Notes: generated by a model from the letters alone, not told the origin. A DNA stretch of 64,000 bases from Candidatus Electrothrix rattekaaiensis (GCA_032595675.1 JAVQMD010000003.1:62001-126000), one strand, 5' to 3'. Positions 25,522 through 34,290 are shown, numbered from the stretch's first letter. Translations and numbers: made by a program.

Positions 25522-28500
25522 CAAAAAGAAGGATAGCACGCAAAAAACTCCTTAAAACAAACATTAGCCCGCAAGCTCTCCTCGTTTTGGGCAACAGCGG
25601 TGAAAAAGGTCTCGCTGCCCACGACAATGAGTTTGTGGCGGGCACGGGTGATGGCAACGTTGAAGCGGTTGGGGTTGTTAAGAAACTCGCCCAATACCTG
25701 ATCCGGGTCAGAGCAAGTGAAGCCAAACAGGATCACCTCGCGTTCCGCGCCCTGGATGCGCTCCACGGTGTCGATGAGGGGCAGGTCATCGCTATTGCCC
25801 AACAGCTCCGTCAAACGGCGGGTGATCCGATTATTTTGGGCGCGATGGGGCGAGATGAGCGCCAGCTGTTCCTTGTGCAGACCGTATTTGCTCAGTAGGC
25901 GATGGGCTAGGCAGGCCATGATTTCCGCCTCTATTATTGATTCCTGGCCGCAGCCGTGATGATCGGCACGGACCAGCACCACCGGTTTCTCGGGATCGAT
26001 TATCCTGTCCAGGGGGGCATTGCTGAGCCTGCCCTTGAGCGACAAGCGGGCAGTCGCATTTGCCGGGGCCGGGCGTAACCTGGAATCGTACCAGGTTCGG
26101 CTGGGGAAGGCGCAAATTTCCGCATTCATCCGATAGGTCAAATCCAGGAACACGCTCTGTTGTGGGTAGCGGTGCAGCATGAGAGTGAGCAGGGAGCGAC
26201 GGACCTCGCTTTCCAGAGCTTCATCATTTTTATTATCCCCTTGGTGTTTAACGTGGACAGAGTGGTCAATCGGTTCCTTCTCGACCGGAGCGGAACGGAT
26301 CACCGGCGGCAACTGATGCACATCTCCCAGAAAAAGAAAATTCCCCTTGCCATGAACCAAGCTCAGCATGGCCTGCGGCAGCAGGATCTGTGATGCCTCA
26401 TCAAAAATCACCCAATCAAAGGGTTTGGCAGGCAGCTTTTTGTTTTTCTGCAAATGAGCCAAACCATAGCCGGTGGCACCAAGAATGAGGTAGGGAGAGA
26501 GCATCACCTGCTCAGGATCCTCCAGCGGTTCCACCTGCATCTCGTCCTTGTTTTCATCAAACTCTGGCCCGTCTCTTCGGCCCCATTTGCAGCAACGGCC
26601 CGGAAAATCGGGTAAGGCATATTGATTGACCAGTTTGACCACCTTGCTGAGCACCTGATCAATGGCCTGATGGGTCAAGGCGCTGACGGCAATGCGGAGC
26701 GGCTCATCCCTTGCCTGGGCGTGACGGATCAGCGCGATTAAGATCCAGCCCAGCAGACTGGTCTTGCCGGTGCCGGGCGGCCCCTGAATCAGGCTCAAGG
26801 CATGGCGAAACGGCATTTTGAGGCCCTGTTGTTGGGAGGCATTTAACCCTGCAATCTTGCCCTCAGTGCGCAGCCAGCCGCTGATCCATTCCTGCCACTG
26901 CAAAGGCTGGGTAAAATCCCAGGCCCCGGCAAACAGGTCCACGAGGGGATGATGGACTTTGTCAGAATAAACGGTCTGCACCACCTTGATGAGCTTGGGC
27001 GTGGTCCAATCATCCGCATCTTCTTCCAACGAATAGGCCAGACTTTTCTGCAATTGGAGCGTGCCCCGTTGCCGCGAAGAGAGAGCCACCGATCCCTGGT
27101 GCGGCTCGTAGCTGTCCACGATCACCGGCATGCCGCTTTGCAGATCCTTCACGCCCAGAGGAACCAGCTTTAAAAAGTCACCCTGGCGAAACTTGGAAAC
27201 GCCAGATTCTGCACCATCCGCCACTTCAAAGAGATAGAGAAAGCGACCTTCATCATCCAGGCCGGTGCCGTTAAAATGAAGCGGCCCCAGGGCTCGAAAT
27301 CGCTCCACCCGCTCGGCCAGCGACAGCTCCTGCAAGTCTCTGATATCTTTTTCCTGAAAAGCCCGTTCCGCCTCGATAAAATGTTGATGGGCTTGGCCCC
27401 TGGATGATCCGGTTTGCGCGGGATCATCGAGATTCTCCCAAGTAAGGGCGACCGGCCGGTCGCCCCTACTCCAATCACTGCTCAGATGGGAGGTGATCCA
27501 TTGTTGAACCTGTCTGTTGATGTTAAGGATCGTGGCGAGATGGTCATCCGGTTGTTGATCCTCCGGTTGTTGATCCTCCGGTTGTTGATCCTCCGGTTGT
27601 TGATCCTCCGGTTGTAGGCGCAGATCCGGCAAAGGGTCAAAGTGAACAAGGGAGGCAGGAGCCAGTAACGTAGGGGCGATTGGCCGGTCGCCCCTACTTA
27701 ACCCCAAAACGCAGGCCAGATCATACAAGGTGAGCGTGGCGGGAATGGGCAGGGCAAAATGGTTGCCCAGCACCTGAGCAAGATCGGTCCAAGAAGGAGC
27801 AAGGCTGCAACGGAAAAGATTGCGCATCGGCCCATCCTCCATCATCGCTGCCCAGTCATTGATACCCTGCCGGATTCCTGAACCAAAAAAGAAAATATGC
27901 GGCGTGCCATTCTTGTCAGCAGCCTCTTGCCAGAGGTCAAGAAAACAGGTAGAAAAATCCCGCCAAACTGTAGGGGCAGGCCCCTGTGCCTGCCCGGTAG
28001 GCAAGGACGAACACAGGGGTTCGCCCCTACGGCGCTTAGCTGATGTATCCGCTGCCACCCAGGTGAATACCCGCATCTTCTCGCTTCGTTTGCTGACTCC
28101 AAAGCCCACGGCCTTGGGCAGCATGGTCACAGGGTCATTGAGCAGATGGACGAAAAAACAGGTTGTAATATGCGCGGGGAACAGATCAGTCGTTTGCCCG
28201 ATACGAGCAATTTTATTTTCTTGCAAAGAGGTGACAGCACATTGCAGACGCTCTCTTTGCGCGGGGCTGAAATCGGTGTTTACGGTTGTAGGGGCACGGC
28301 GCGCCGTGCCCCTACGATGTCCAGCGAACCAGGCCGAGGCCTCCCCAATATTCCGTAATCCCAAAGCCCGCATTTTCTCCAAAGCACCTTTGGAGAGCCG
28401 GGGAATGAACTGGATATCTTCTTCCTGCAAAGCCTGTTGATAACAGGAGTCAAAACAGGGGCAACTCAGGCAATGGGCTTGCAATTGCCACCCGGCCTGA

Positions 28501-31500
28501 TCCGGAGGATGCGAGAGACAGTGTGCAAAATTACGCAAAAGAGCGGGCAAGCTTGCCAGATACGGCTGGAGATCAAAGGTATAACGCTGGGGCGTATCAT
28601 CAAGGGGCGAGCGGATCAACAGAAAACCGGTGTCAGCAACTTGGGTGGCTTTGTTTGTGCCGACCAGCTCTTCTTCCCGCTCCAAAAAGGTCTTGAGCAA
28701 AAACGCATAAAAGGCCACCTGCCATTTTTGATGATACCGGGGCTTGGCAACGCTTTTAATGTCGCCCACTTCCAAAAAGATATGTTGCTCTCCGGCTAAA
28801 TCTCCGGTTGAAACACGGATGAGATCAGGAATACCGACCCCATCCAGTTGCTCCTTGCGAGTTGGGCCAAACAAGTCCGGCAAGAGAAACACGCCTTGGG
28901 CCAGATAGACGTTTCCTGTCAGATCCTTTTGCCCGAGAATACGCTGCAACCAATTCCGAGTTTCCGCATAACGGGACTCCAAGGAACGTGGCATCCCGGA
29001 CTGATCCTGTTCACGGACAATATGAAATTGTTCTTTGAGCCCAGCAAGCTCGGCCATAATCTCCCGCTCAAAGGCCAAGCCCCTTGCCAAACGAAGGCCT
29101 GCGTACTCGTCGTCCACTGGGCTTTGTTGGGGCGGCTGATCTTCGGGCCGGAGAAAAGAAGCGCAAAAGTAGCGATGACATTGGTGATGACGAAAATATT
29201 CACCGATAATAGTGCCGGTCAAGGGCCTGTTCCGGTAGCGTGCATCCTTACTAGGCAGGAAGATAGGGGCCACCGAGGCAACAGCTCTATCACCTCCATG
29301 CCGTTCTTTTTCCAAAGATAAAAAGGATGGGCAGTGACAAGGGATGTCAAGAAAGGCAGGCTCCTCTGGATGAAATTCAAGATTGCGGGGATCGCCTGCC
29401 ACTATTTCGGAAGAACCGTCTTTGTATTGCTGGAAAAAATCAATCAGCCGCTGATCCAATATAAAATCAGTGAGTTCACGGCGCAAGATTTCTGTCGGCA
29501 AGGTCGTGCAAAAGGCATTGAGCGGGAACATCACCCGCATCGCCTTGAAATGGCGTTTGATCCAAGCCGTAAAATCATCGCGTTGCAAGGGCAGGCACAG
29601 CTTTTCAAAACGGATCCACTGACTGCACACAAGGCCGATCTCATCGGACAGCACCTCAATATCTTCTGATTGTGCCGCAAAATATTCCTTAACACTCCAT
29701 GCCAGCAGCATATTGCCCACTGCGCCCAGATAGGTGCGGTATTGAAAAGATCCTTGATCGACAAGGACCACCTCAATGCCGTTATCGAGCAGGACAGCCT
29801 TGGCATCCTGGTCCAACTGCTCGCGGATCAGGTTCCGGCTCCGAGAAAAGAGCCCGGCAGCAGCCTCGTTGTCAGCAGAATTTGTTGATTTGAGCACTGC
29901 ACGCATGGCTTGCGCCGTCTCCAAAGAAACATGGCACCCCATGCCGAGCCACAGCAATTCTTTGTCATCCAGCCGCTCCAAGGTAGGCTCGGCCAGAACC
30001 CGTTTATCAGCCTTGGTGTTAATCCATAAAATACGGAGCCGCCGACCAGCGAGCAAGACCTTGTCGCCAGGATCAAGCTGCTTGACAATGGTTTGCGGGA
30101 TATCAGCCACGGCCTCACCCGCCACATCCAGCTTGTATGCAACCTCGGTTTCTGGAAAATTGGCCCAGATCCGATGCTCCACCAGGGCGTCCCAATAGCG
30201 CCAGCCCCCTGTATATAAGCCCTTGAGATTGTCCTTGCGTAGCCATTGTTTCTCCACCAGCGATTGGAAGATGTTCTTAAGCCAAGTTGCCGCTTCCTCG
30301 TTGCCTGGATCAGTACTCGGATCAACATCAGGATCAAGAAAGAGATTCTGCACGGCTGCCAAAGAAAGACGCTTTTTTTCATACAGACATGAAATGATCT
30401 GCTGGCTCAGCACGCTGGGTAACATCTTGGGCAAGGCTGCTTCCACCCGTCCCTGCCGGGCCAAGCTGAGCAAGGCAAGAAAACGCAACACCTGCTGTCC
30501 TGCCCGCTCGCCCCGACACAGCCCCCAAAAATGAATGGCCTTTTGCCGCCGATTGGCCCGACCGATGCGTTGCAAAAAGGCGGCAACCGAATCAGGCGGC
30601 TCAAACAGGAGCACCGCATCCACATCCCCCACATCGATGCCCAGCTCCAGGGTGGAGGTGGCAATGCAGATTGATCTGCTTTGCTTGCGAAAACTGCGTT
30701 CTACGAGCTGGCGCTGTTTGGCAGTCAGATTGGAGTAATGCAGATGCGCCATGCCGCGAAACGAACCGAGCCGATTCAACAGCCCGAAAATTTTATCACA
30801 CCGTCCCCGACTGTTGGCAAAAATCAAAATCTTGTGATAGCCCCATTCGCGGTATAGATCATCCAGCAACCCGATCAGCTCCTGTTCATCATTTTGAAGA
30901 TGCACCAACCTAGGCACGATTTCCCGATTCACCTTGTCGGCCAAGAACACGGTATCAGGAGAGCAACCCAAAAATCGGCCCACTTCCTCGGGGTCGGCAA
31001 GGGTGGCGGATAAGGCGATTCGTTGCACGCTTTGGCTGATACGCCGTTCCAAACGTTGGAGCAGATAGACCAATTGACGGCCACGATATTGATGGATAAA
31101 GGAATGGGCTTCATCAATAATCACGGTGCGCACCCGTGCGAGAAAACCGCGCAGATCCTGATTTGCACTGCCCAGCATCACGTCCAGCGACTCGGGCGTG
31201 GTGAGCATCAGGGCCGGGCTGCCACCCCCTGTATGTTTGACGTCACCGGTGCGAATGGCAAAACCAAGCCCTAGGCGTTCGGTGACAATTGATTTGAAAC
31301 GCCGATAAATATCAGCGGCCAGGGCTCGGGTAGGGACGATATAGAGGACGGACTCGTTGGCCCCAGAACGGATGACCCGCTCCATACAAGGGGCCAGCAC
31401 GGCTTCGGTTTTACCGGAGCCGGTGGCAGATTGGATAATAAGATCTTTCTGCGCCAGGACCGGTTCAATGGCCTGTTGCTGGATGGGATGCAGCTGCTGG

Positions 31501-31547
31501 AATGCGCCGTAAAAGGCGCGATAGGTGTTTGGGAGAAGGTGGATCAA
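25518..31547 (-). CDS. Giant DEAD-helicase / RecB-like nuclease / Upf1-type helicase fusion
   Basis: 2009 aa. N-terminal SF2 helicase: ATGSGKT at 41-47, PTRAL, DEAH at 145-148, RIGRANRR near 330. Middle: a RecB/Cas4-like nuclease (CHRYFCASF near 790, GIPDLIRV and FLEVGDIKS at about 905-935, CLSCPCFDSC near 1031), consistent with an iron-sulfur PD-(D/E)XK nuclease. C-terminal SF1 (Upf1/Dna2-like) helicase: GPPGTGKT at 1589-1596, DEAS near 1716, GDVHQLPP, VERIQGAERE, FNVAITRARH. The only possible start is TTG at 31545-31547, without a good ribosome site, next to relic DNA, and the stop is in relic DNA too, so both ends may be altered. Four palindromic repeats and a 15-bp tandem repeat are translated within it. 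DNA or RNA processing, probably defence, is inferred. Confidence 0.85.
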   Translation of the reverse strand: MIHLLPNTYRAFYGAFQQLHPIQQQAIEPVLAQKDLIIQSATGSGKTEAVLAPCMERVIRSGANESVLYIVPTRALAADIYRRFKSIVTERLGLGFAIRTGDVKHTGGGSPALMLTTPESLDVMLGSANQDLRGFLARVRTVIIDEAHSFIHQYRGRQLVYLLQRLERRISQSVQRIALSATLADPEEVGRFLGCSPDTVFLADKVNREIVPRLVHLQNDEQELIGLLDDLYREWGYHKILIFANSRGRCDKIFGLLNRLGSFRGMAHLHYSNLTAKQRQLVERSFRKQSRSICIATSTLELGIDVGDVDAVLLFEPPDSVAAFLQRIGRANRRQKAIHFWGLCRGERAGQQVLRFLALLSLARQGRVEAALPKMLPSVLSQQIISCLYEKKRLSLAAVQNLFLDPDVDPSTDPGNEEAATWLKNIFQSLVEKQWLRKDNLKGLYTGGWRYWDALVEHRIWANFPETEVAYKLDVAGEAVADIPQTIVKQLDPGDKVLLAGRRLRILWINTKADKRVLAEPTLERLDDKELLWLGMGCHVSLETAQAMRAVLKSTNSADNEAAAGLFSRSRNLIREQLDQDAKAVLLDNGIEVVLVDQGSFQYRTYLGAVGNMLLAWSVKEYFAAQSEDIEVLSDEIGLVCSQWIRFEKLCLPLQRDDFTAWIKRHFKAMRVMFPLNAFCTTLPTEILRRELTDFILDQRLIDFFQQYKDGSSEIVAGDPRNLEFHPEEPAFLDIPCHCPSFLSLEKERHGGDRAVASVAPIFLPSKDARYRNRPLTGTIIGEYFRHHQCHRYFCASFLRPEDQPPQQSPVDDEYAGLRLARGLAFEREIMAELAGLKEQFHIVREQDQSGMPRSLESRYAETRNWLQRILGQKDLTGNVYLAQGVFLLPDLFGPTRKEQLDGVGIPDLIRVSTGDLAGEQHIFLEVGDIKSVAKPRYHQKWQVAFYAFLLKTFLEREEELVGTNKATQVADTGFLLIRSPLDDTPQRYTFDLQPYLASLPALLRNFAHCLSHPPDQAGWQLQAHCLSCPCFDSCYQQALQEEDIQFIPRLSKGALEKMRALGLRNIGEASAWFAGHRRGTARRAPTTVNTDFSPAQRERLQCAVTSLQENKIARIGQTTDLFPAHITTCFFVHLLNDPVTMLPKAVGFGVSKRSEKMRVFTWVAADTSAKRRRGEPLCSSLPTGQAQGPAPTVWRDFSTCFLDLWQEAADKNGTPHIFFFGSGIRQGINDWAAMMEDGPMRNLFRCSLAPSWTDLAQVLGNHFALPIPATLTLYDLACVLGLSRGDRPIAPTLLAPASLVHFDPLPDLRLQPEDQQPEDQQPEDQQPEDQQPDDHLATILNINRQVQQWITSHLSSDWSRGDRPVALTWENLDDPAQTGSSRGQAHQHFIEAERAFQEKDIRDLQELSLAERVERFRALGPLHFNGTGLDDEGRFLYLFEVADGAESGVSKFRQGDFLKLVPLGVKDLQSGMPVIVDSYEPHQGSVALSSRQRGTLQLQKSLAYSLEEDADDWTTPKLIKVVQTVYSDKVHHPLVDLFAGAWDFTQPLQWQEWISGWLRTEGKIAGLNASQQQGLKMPFRHALSLIQGPPGTGKTSLLGWILIALIRHAQARDEPLRIAVSALTHQAIDQVLSKVVKLVNQYALPDFPGRCCKWGRRDGPEFDENKDEMQVEPLEDPEQVMLSPYLILGATGYGLAHLQKNKKLPAKPFDWVIFDEASQILLPQAMLSLVHGKGNFLFLGDVHQLPPVIRSAPVEKEPIDHSVHVKHQGDNKNDEALESEVRRSLLTLMLHRYPQQSVFLDLTYRMNAEICAFPSRTWYDSRLRPAPANATARLSLKGRLSNAPLDRIIDPEKPVVLVRADHHGCGQESIIEAEIMACLAHRLLSKYGLHKEQLALISPHRAQNNRITRRLTELLGNSDDLPLIDTVERIQGAEREVILFGFTCSDPDQVLGEFLNNPNRFNVAITRARHKLIVVGSETFFTAVAQNEESLRANVCFKEFFACYPSFC
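27442..27469. repeat. 28-bp palindromic repeat inside the helicase gene
   Basis: GTAAGGGCGACCGG and its near-complement arm CCGGTCGCCCCTAC. Read on the minus strand it contributes SRGDRPVALT to the protein. Confidence 0.9.
27552..27611 (-). repeat. Four perfect 15-bp coding repeats (QPEDQ)
   Basis: Four copies of ttgttgatcctccgg, followed on the protein by a variant QPDDH. The tract lies in the variable linker between the nuclease and the SF1 helicase, flanked on both sides by palindromic repeats. Slippage in units of five codons keeps the frame. Confidence 0.95.
27670..27697. repeat. 28-bp palindromic repeat inside the helicase gene
   Basis: Arms GTAGGGGCGATTGG and CCGGTCGCCCCTAC. It encodes SRGDRPIAPT in the same frame as the copy at 27442. 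Confidence 0.9.
27970..28030. repeat. 61-bp composite palindromic repeat inside the helicase gene
   Basis: Two hairpins in tandem with outer ends GTAGGGGC and GCCCCTAC, as at 868-944. On the minus strand it gives RRGEPLCSSLPTGQAQGPAP, about 20 residues not expected in a helicase core. Confidence 0.9.
28288..28315. repeat. 28-bp perfect palindrome inside the helicase gene
   Basis: GTAGGGGCACGGCG and its exact complement arm. It encodes RRGTARRAPT in the same frame as the other copies. Confidence 0.9.
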
Positions 31548-31554
31548 GTCAGAA

Positions 31555-31580
31555 ATCAGCCGTCAATCAGAAATTTTTAA
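31555..31580 (-). pseudogene. Short relic of a vapC 3' end at the helicase start
   Basis: About 25 bases (core TCAGCCGTCAATCAGAAATT) are also found at 39073-39097, the end of the VapC-like gene (KFLIDG-stop). It lies 8 bases upstream of the TTG start of the giant helicase. Confidence 0.6.
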
Positions 31581-31583
31581 ACC

Positions 31584-32153
31584 TTAGGAGGATGGGGCCG
31601 CGATCTGCTCAACAAGCACCTCGGTCAGGTTCCGTTGTGCCTTGTCAAAGCCGAACCCAACAAGCACCAGATCCCGCTGGTCGGCCAGATAGGGAGCATG
31701 ATATTTCCTCTGTTTGATCTGCTCCAGTGCTGATGTGGCTGTGCCCATTTTAAATTCCAGCACGTAGATGTACTCCTCGGTCATGATCACCGCATCTGTG
31801 CTGCCAAAGCTCGACTGCACCTCGCACTGTATCTGGATACCCAGCAGCTTCAGAACAATATAGATAACAGAATGATAAAAACCCTCGTATTCCTTTACCT
31901 TATCCAGCTGCTTAACCGTTATGGAGCTGAACAGGGCCTGCAAAGCAGGTAAAAAACGTTCCATCTCATTGCGGGCAAGGGCCTCAAGCAGGAGATCCAC
32001 AATATAGCTCATCTCGTCCGGCGAGCTGTCCGCATAATGTTCCACCGCAAAGTTAAGAAAGGAATCCCGCACCTCCTTGTTGGGAAATTCAAGCAGGTAC
32101 TCCCCGCTCCACCTGTCCTTTTTTTTGATGGTCAGGTAGCCGGTCTGAAACAT
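31584..32153 (-). pseudogene. C-terminal remnant of an AAA-ATPase/PDDEXK_9-type protein
   Basis: 189 residues from ATG 32151-32153. MFQTGYLTIKKKD and YLLEFPNKEVRDSFLNF are the middle of the AAA-ATPase-like family with C-terminal nuclease; STDAVIMTEEYIYVLEFKMG supplies the D...ExK core. The AAA domain of about 300 residues is missing, and upstream lies repeat DNA (AATTATTAGGGGACAG). It may still be translated but cannot be a full member of the family. Confidence 0.7.
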
Positions 32154-32191
32154 GATAATTATTAGGGGACAATTATTAGAATTATTAGGGG

Positions 32192-32265
32192 ACAGACCAC
32201 CATTTCCTCTCATCAAACAGAATATTTCTTCTGTACGACTCTATTCCACTTTTCCGCCCTGAGCT
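32192..32265. repeat. 74-bp repeat shared with 23141-23214
   Basis: Contains the end of the HEPN remnant and its 3' flank. Next to it, 32157-32195 has two copies of ATTATTAGGGGACA, the kind of GGGGACAG remnant often found near REP/RAYT elements. Confidence 0.7.
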
Positions 32266-32523
32266 TCCAAATGATACCTTACCGTATCGTAAATATTTTT
32301 CGCAAAATCATAAAATTGCTTCACCTGTTCCGAAGTTGGTCTGCCTTCGGGCAAAAAACCGAAAGCTCCGGGATAACGGGATTCGATATACAAACGCTTT
32401 CTCGACACACTGCTGCGCATGAAAACTCGCAGCCCCGGTCGCAACTCCGCTATGTAGCAGAGATTCGGCAGCGCACAGGTCTTCCTCGCACGCCTGAAGC
32501 CAAGCGGATACAGAGAGTTTCAT
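32241..32523 (-). pseudogene. HEPN-domain gene with internal deletion and frameshift
   Basis: The first frame (ATG at 32521-32523) reads LSVSAWLQACEEDLCAAESL and FHAQQCVEKAF, the N-terminal half of a HEPN protein. The C-terminal half, YIESRYPGAFGFLPEG to YHLEAQGGKVE, continues in another frame. Compared with about 130 residues for the family, the centre with the usual R-x4-6-H motif is lost. It starts 4 bases inside the end of the MNT gene. Confidence 0.75.
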
Positions 32524-32864
32524 ATCAGAACTTTTCCTTTCTCCAGCACTTCTCTGGTGAATGAATTATCCGCTTGAACAAAATTATCCCATTCACGCCT
32601 CGTATACACAATCAAGTCCATAGGAACCTTACGTTTTAAAAACTTGAAATATTTTTTTACAAAGGAATAATTTTCAATTCTTTCGTCAAAGTTCCTCGGA
32701 ATATCGTCTTTGTCCAGCACTACGATTAAATCTATATCGCTGTCGTCACCAACTTTTCCGTATGCATATGATCCGAACAGCACGGCTTTATACGGCTTCA
32801 GCTCGGTCAGAATATTTTTCAACTCAGTCAGGTAACTCGGTAGCATCTGCTTTTCCGCTTTCAT
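32520..32864 (-). CDS. MNT-type nucleotidyltransferase antitoxin
   Basis: 114 aa from ATG 32862-32864 (an upstream start at 32921 would add 19 residues). AVLFGSYAYGKVGDDSDIDLIVV is the minimal nucleotidyltransferase motif GS-x10-DxD, with a further acidic residue in PMDLIVY. MNT proteins AMPylate and silence their HEPN RNase partners. Here the partner is broken, so the antitoxin is orphaned. Confidence 0.85.
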   Translation of the reverse strand: MKAEKQMLPSYLTELKNILTELKPYKAVLFGSYAYGKVGDDSDIDLIVVLDKDDIPRNFDERIENYSFVKKYFKFLKRKVPMDLIVYTRREWDNFVQADNSFTREVLEKGKVLI

Positions 32865-32956
32865 ATCAATATGCTTTACGCCTCCCTCAACGTCGCCTGC
32901 AATGAGATAATGACAATCCAACTCGTTCTGCTTAATTCTTTTATAAAAGGCATTTT

Positions 32957-33001
32957 TCTGTGTACCATCAATAAAGATTCATGTCAACAAAACAAAAAGT
33001 T
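32957..33001. repeat. 45-bp repeat shared with 24646-24690
   Basis: Core ATAAAGATTCATGTCAACAA plus AAACAAAAAGTT, identical in both copies. It flanks the MNT gene here and brnTA there. Confidence 0.7.
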
Positions 33002-33080
33002 AAGAAGTGCCCCCGCTAAAATCTGTGAGCCTCCAGCCCCAAGAAAAGACGGGGGTAAATAGGGGACGAACTACTCCAGG

Positions 33081-33168
33081 TTGATCCAGGAGCCATCCTG
33101 CGTCACCTGGAACTGACAGCCGGGCGCGTCATTCCTGGTCGTACCCTAGTTTTTTTGATGAAATACAG
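33081..33168 (+). pseudogene. Relic of an AAA_14/DUF4143 ATPase gene
   Basis: About 88 bases match 35629-35720 within the intact ATPase gene (GAILRHLELTAGR...LVFFDEIQ part, Walker B). A few substitutions and one changed codon series show it is an old fragment. The flanks, 33002-33080 and 33169-33360, hold no gene. Confidence 0.75.
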
Positions 33169-33368
33169 GTATATTGGTGTCTTCAGGAGCCGGAAAGGCT
33201 TGAATGAAACCATCGGTGTCGACAAAATTTCCGGGAAAACGGATCGGAAGACTTGTGTGGCGGGTCGCCTGGAGAAGGACCAGAATTAAAAGTCATCTTG
33301 CAAAAGGTAGCAGCAGGTTGTATAGATAATGTATGGTGTATGTAACTACAAACGCAGCGAGGTGAATT

Positions 33369-33629
33369 ATGGAGAAAACAGCGACAATTCAAGCACGGAT
33401 CAATCCCGAGGTCAAACGGGAAGCCCAAAAAATACTGAGTCAGCTTCACATGACGATGTCTGAAGCAATTGCTCTGTATCTCAATCAGATCACGCTTCAT
33501 AAAGGTATTCCTTTTGAAATCAAAATTCCGAATGAGGTGACACAAAAAACACTCAAGGACTCCGAGGCCGGGAAGAATCTTCATCGGGCGGATACGGTTG
33601 CTGACCTCTTTGAGGAGTTAAATTGCTAA
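33369..33629 (+). CDS. RelB/DinJ-family antitoxin
   Basis: 86 aa. TATIQARINPEVKREAQKIL and LHMTMSEAIALYLNQI form the DinJ ribbon-helix-helix; IPFEIKIPNE is the family's toxin-binding region. GAGGTG precedes the ATG. Its end overlaps the toxin start by 7 bases. Confidence 0.9.
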   Translation: MEKTATIQARINPEVKREAQKILSQLHMTMSEAIALYLNQITLHKGIPFEIKIPNEVTQKTLKDSEAGKNLHRADTVADLFEELNC

Positions 33630-33895
33630 CGATTTACTATACAACCCGTTTTAAGAGGGATTTTAAACGGATTAGAAAAAAACATAAAAATATGAGCAAA
33701 CTACAGGTAGTTATTAAACTGCTTGTCGATGAAAAAACGCTTGATCCTCGATATAAAGATCACCGGCTCATCGGGAATTGGGCGAAGCACCGAGAATGTC
33801 ACATCGAACCTGACTGGCTTCTCATCTACAGGATAACTGATAACAATCTGTATCTTGAGAGGACAGGCTCTCACGCCGAGTTGTTCAGGAAGTAG
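33623..33895 (+). CDS. YafQ-family RNase toxin
   Basis: 90 aa starting at TTG, with GAGGAG 7 bases before. TTRFKRDFKRIRKKHKN, LDPRYKDHRLIGNW, RECHIEPDWLLIYRI and LERTGSHAELF are YafQ motifs, including the His of HIEPDW and the C-terminal GSHAELF. It cleaves ribosome-bound mRNA in the family; DinJ is the antitoxin. Confidence 0.9.
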   Translation: MLTIYYTTRFKRDFKRIRKKHKNMSKLQVVIKLLVDEKTLDPRYKDHRLIGNWAKHRECHIEPDWLLIYRITDNNLYLERTGSHAELFRK

Positions 33896-33910
33896 GTTGC
33901 CACAAGGTTC

Positions 33911-33995
33911 AGAGAGAGAAAAGTGGCTTTATCGGCAAAGGCGGATCGACCCAGAGCGTCAAAACTGATTTTGAGAGCAAGGTGTTCTTTTTCGT
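33911..33995 (-). pseudogene. Relic of the AAA_35-type ATPase gene
   Basis: The sequence matches 38783-38874 of the ATPase gene at 37.5-39.1 kb (read on the minus strand, around LRSEKENLALKISFEALGRS). It ends directly at the stop codon of the following small gene. Confidence 0.7.
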
Positions 33996-34243
33996 TACAT
34001 TAATTTTTTAATTTCACTTTCACAGCGTAAGCAAAATTGTTTCACACGGCCATCAACTTCTTTTTCATAACTACACTGATCGCAGTAATTCATGTTGCAT
34101 TTTCTGCAATCATACATGGAGGTCACAGTCTCTTCTGTGCATTGACTGGTTTCTCCAACAATCGCACCGCAAAAATGGCAAGACGCCTTGATTTGATGGT
34201 CACAAACAGAAGTTTTTTGCTTGTTTTCTTCTTGCATGAGCAC
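33995..34243 (-). CDS. Small cysteine-rich zinc-ribbon-like protein
   Basis: 82 aa with CHFCGAIVGETSQC, DCRKCNMNYCDQC and FCLRC, that is four CxxC-like knuckles suited to two zinc sites. No signal peptide is present. I do not recognise the family. It is divergent from the Phd-VapC pair and lies between TA genes, so a regulatory or phage-related role is possible but unproven. Confidence 0.5.
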   Translation of the reverse strand: MLMQEENKQKTSVCDHQIKASCHFCGAIVGETSQCTEETVTSMYDCRKCNMNYCDQCSYEKEVDGRVKQFCLRCESEIKKLM

Positions 34244-34253
34244 TTAACGAGAT

Positions 34254-34270
34254 GTATAGTCCTACTATAC
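34254..34270. promoter_or_regulatory. Palindromic operator of the antitoxin-PIN pair
   Basis: GTATAGT-CCT-ACTATAC, perfect 7-base arms, 20 bases before the antitoxin start and overlapping a probable -10 (TATAGT or ACTATA). This is a typical autoregulatory site of Phd/VapB antitoxins. Confidence 0.65.
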
Positions 34271-34290
34271 ACTTCAAAAAGGAGACTATC

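Noticed and set aside
27552-28315. Possible CRISPR-like array in the region of repeats
   Set aside because: Repeats are palindromic elements and a 15-bp coding tandem without unique spacers of even length.
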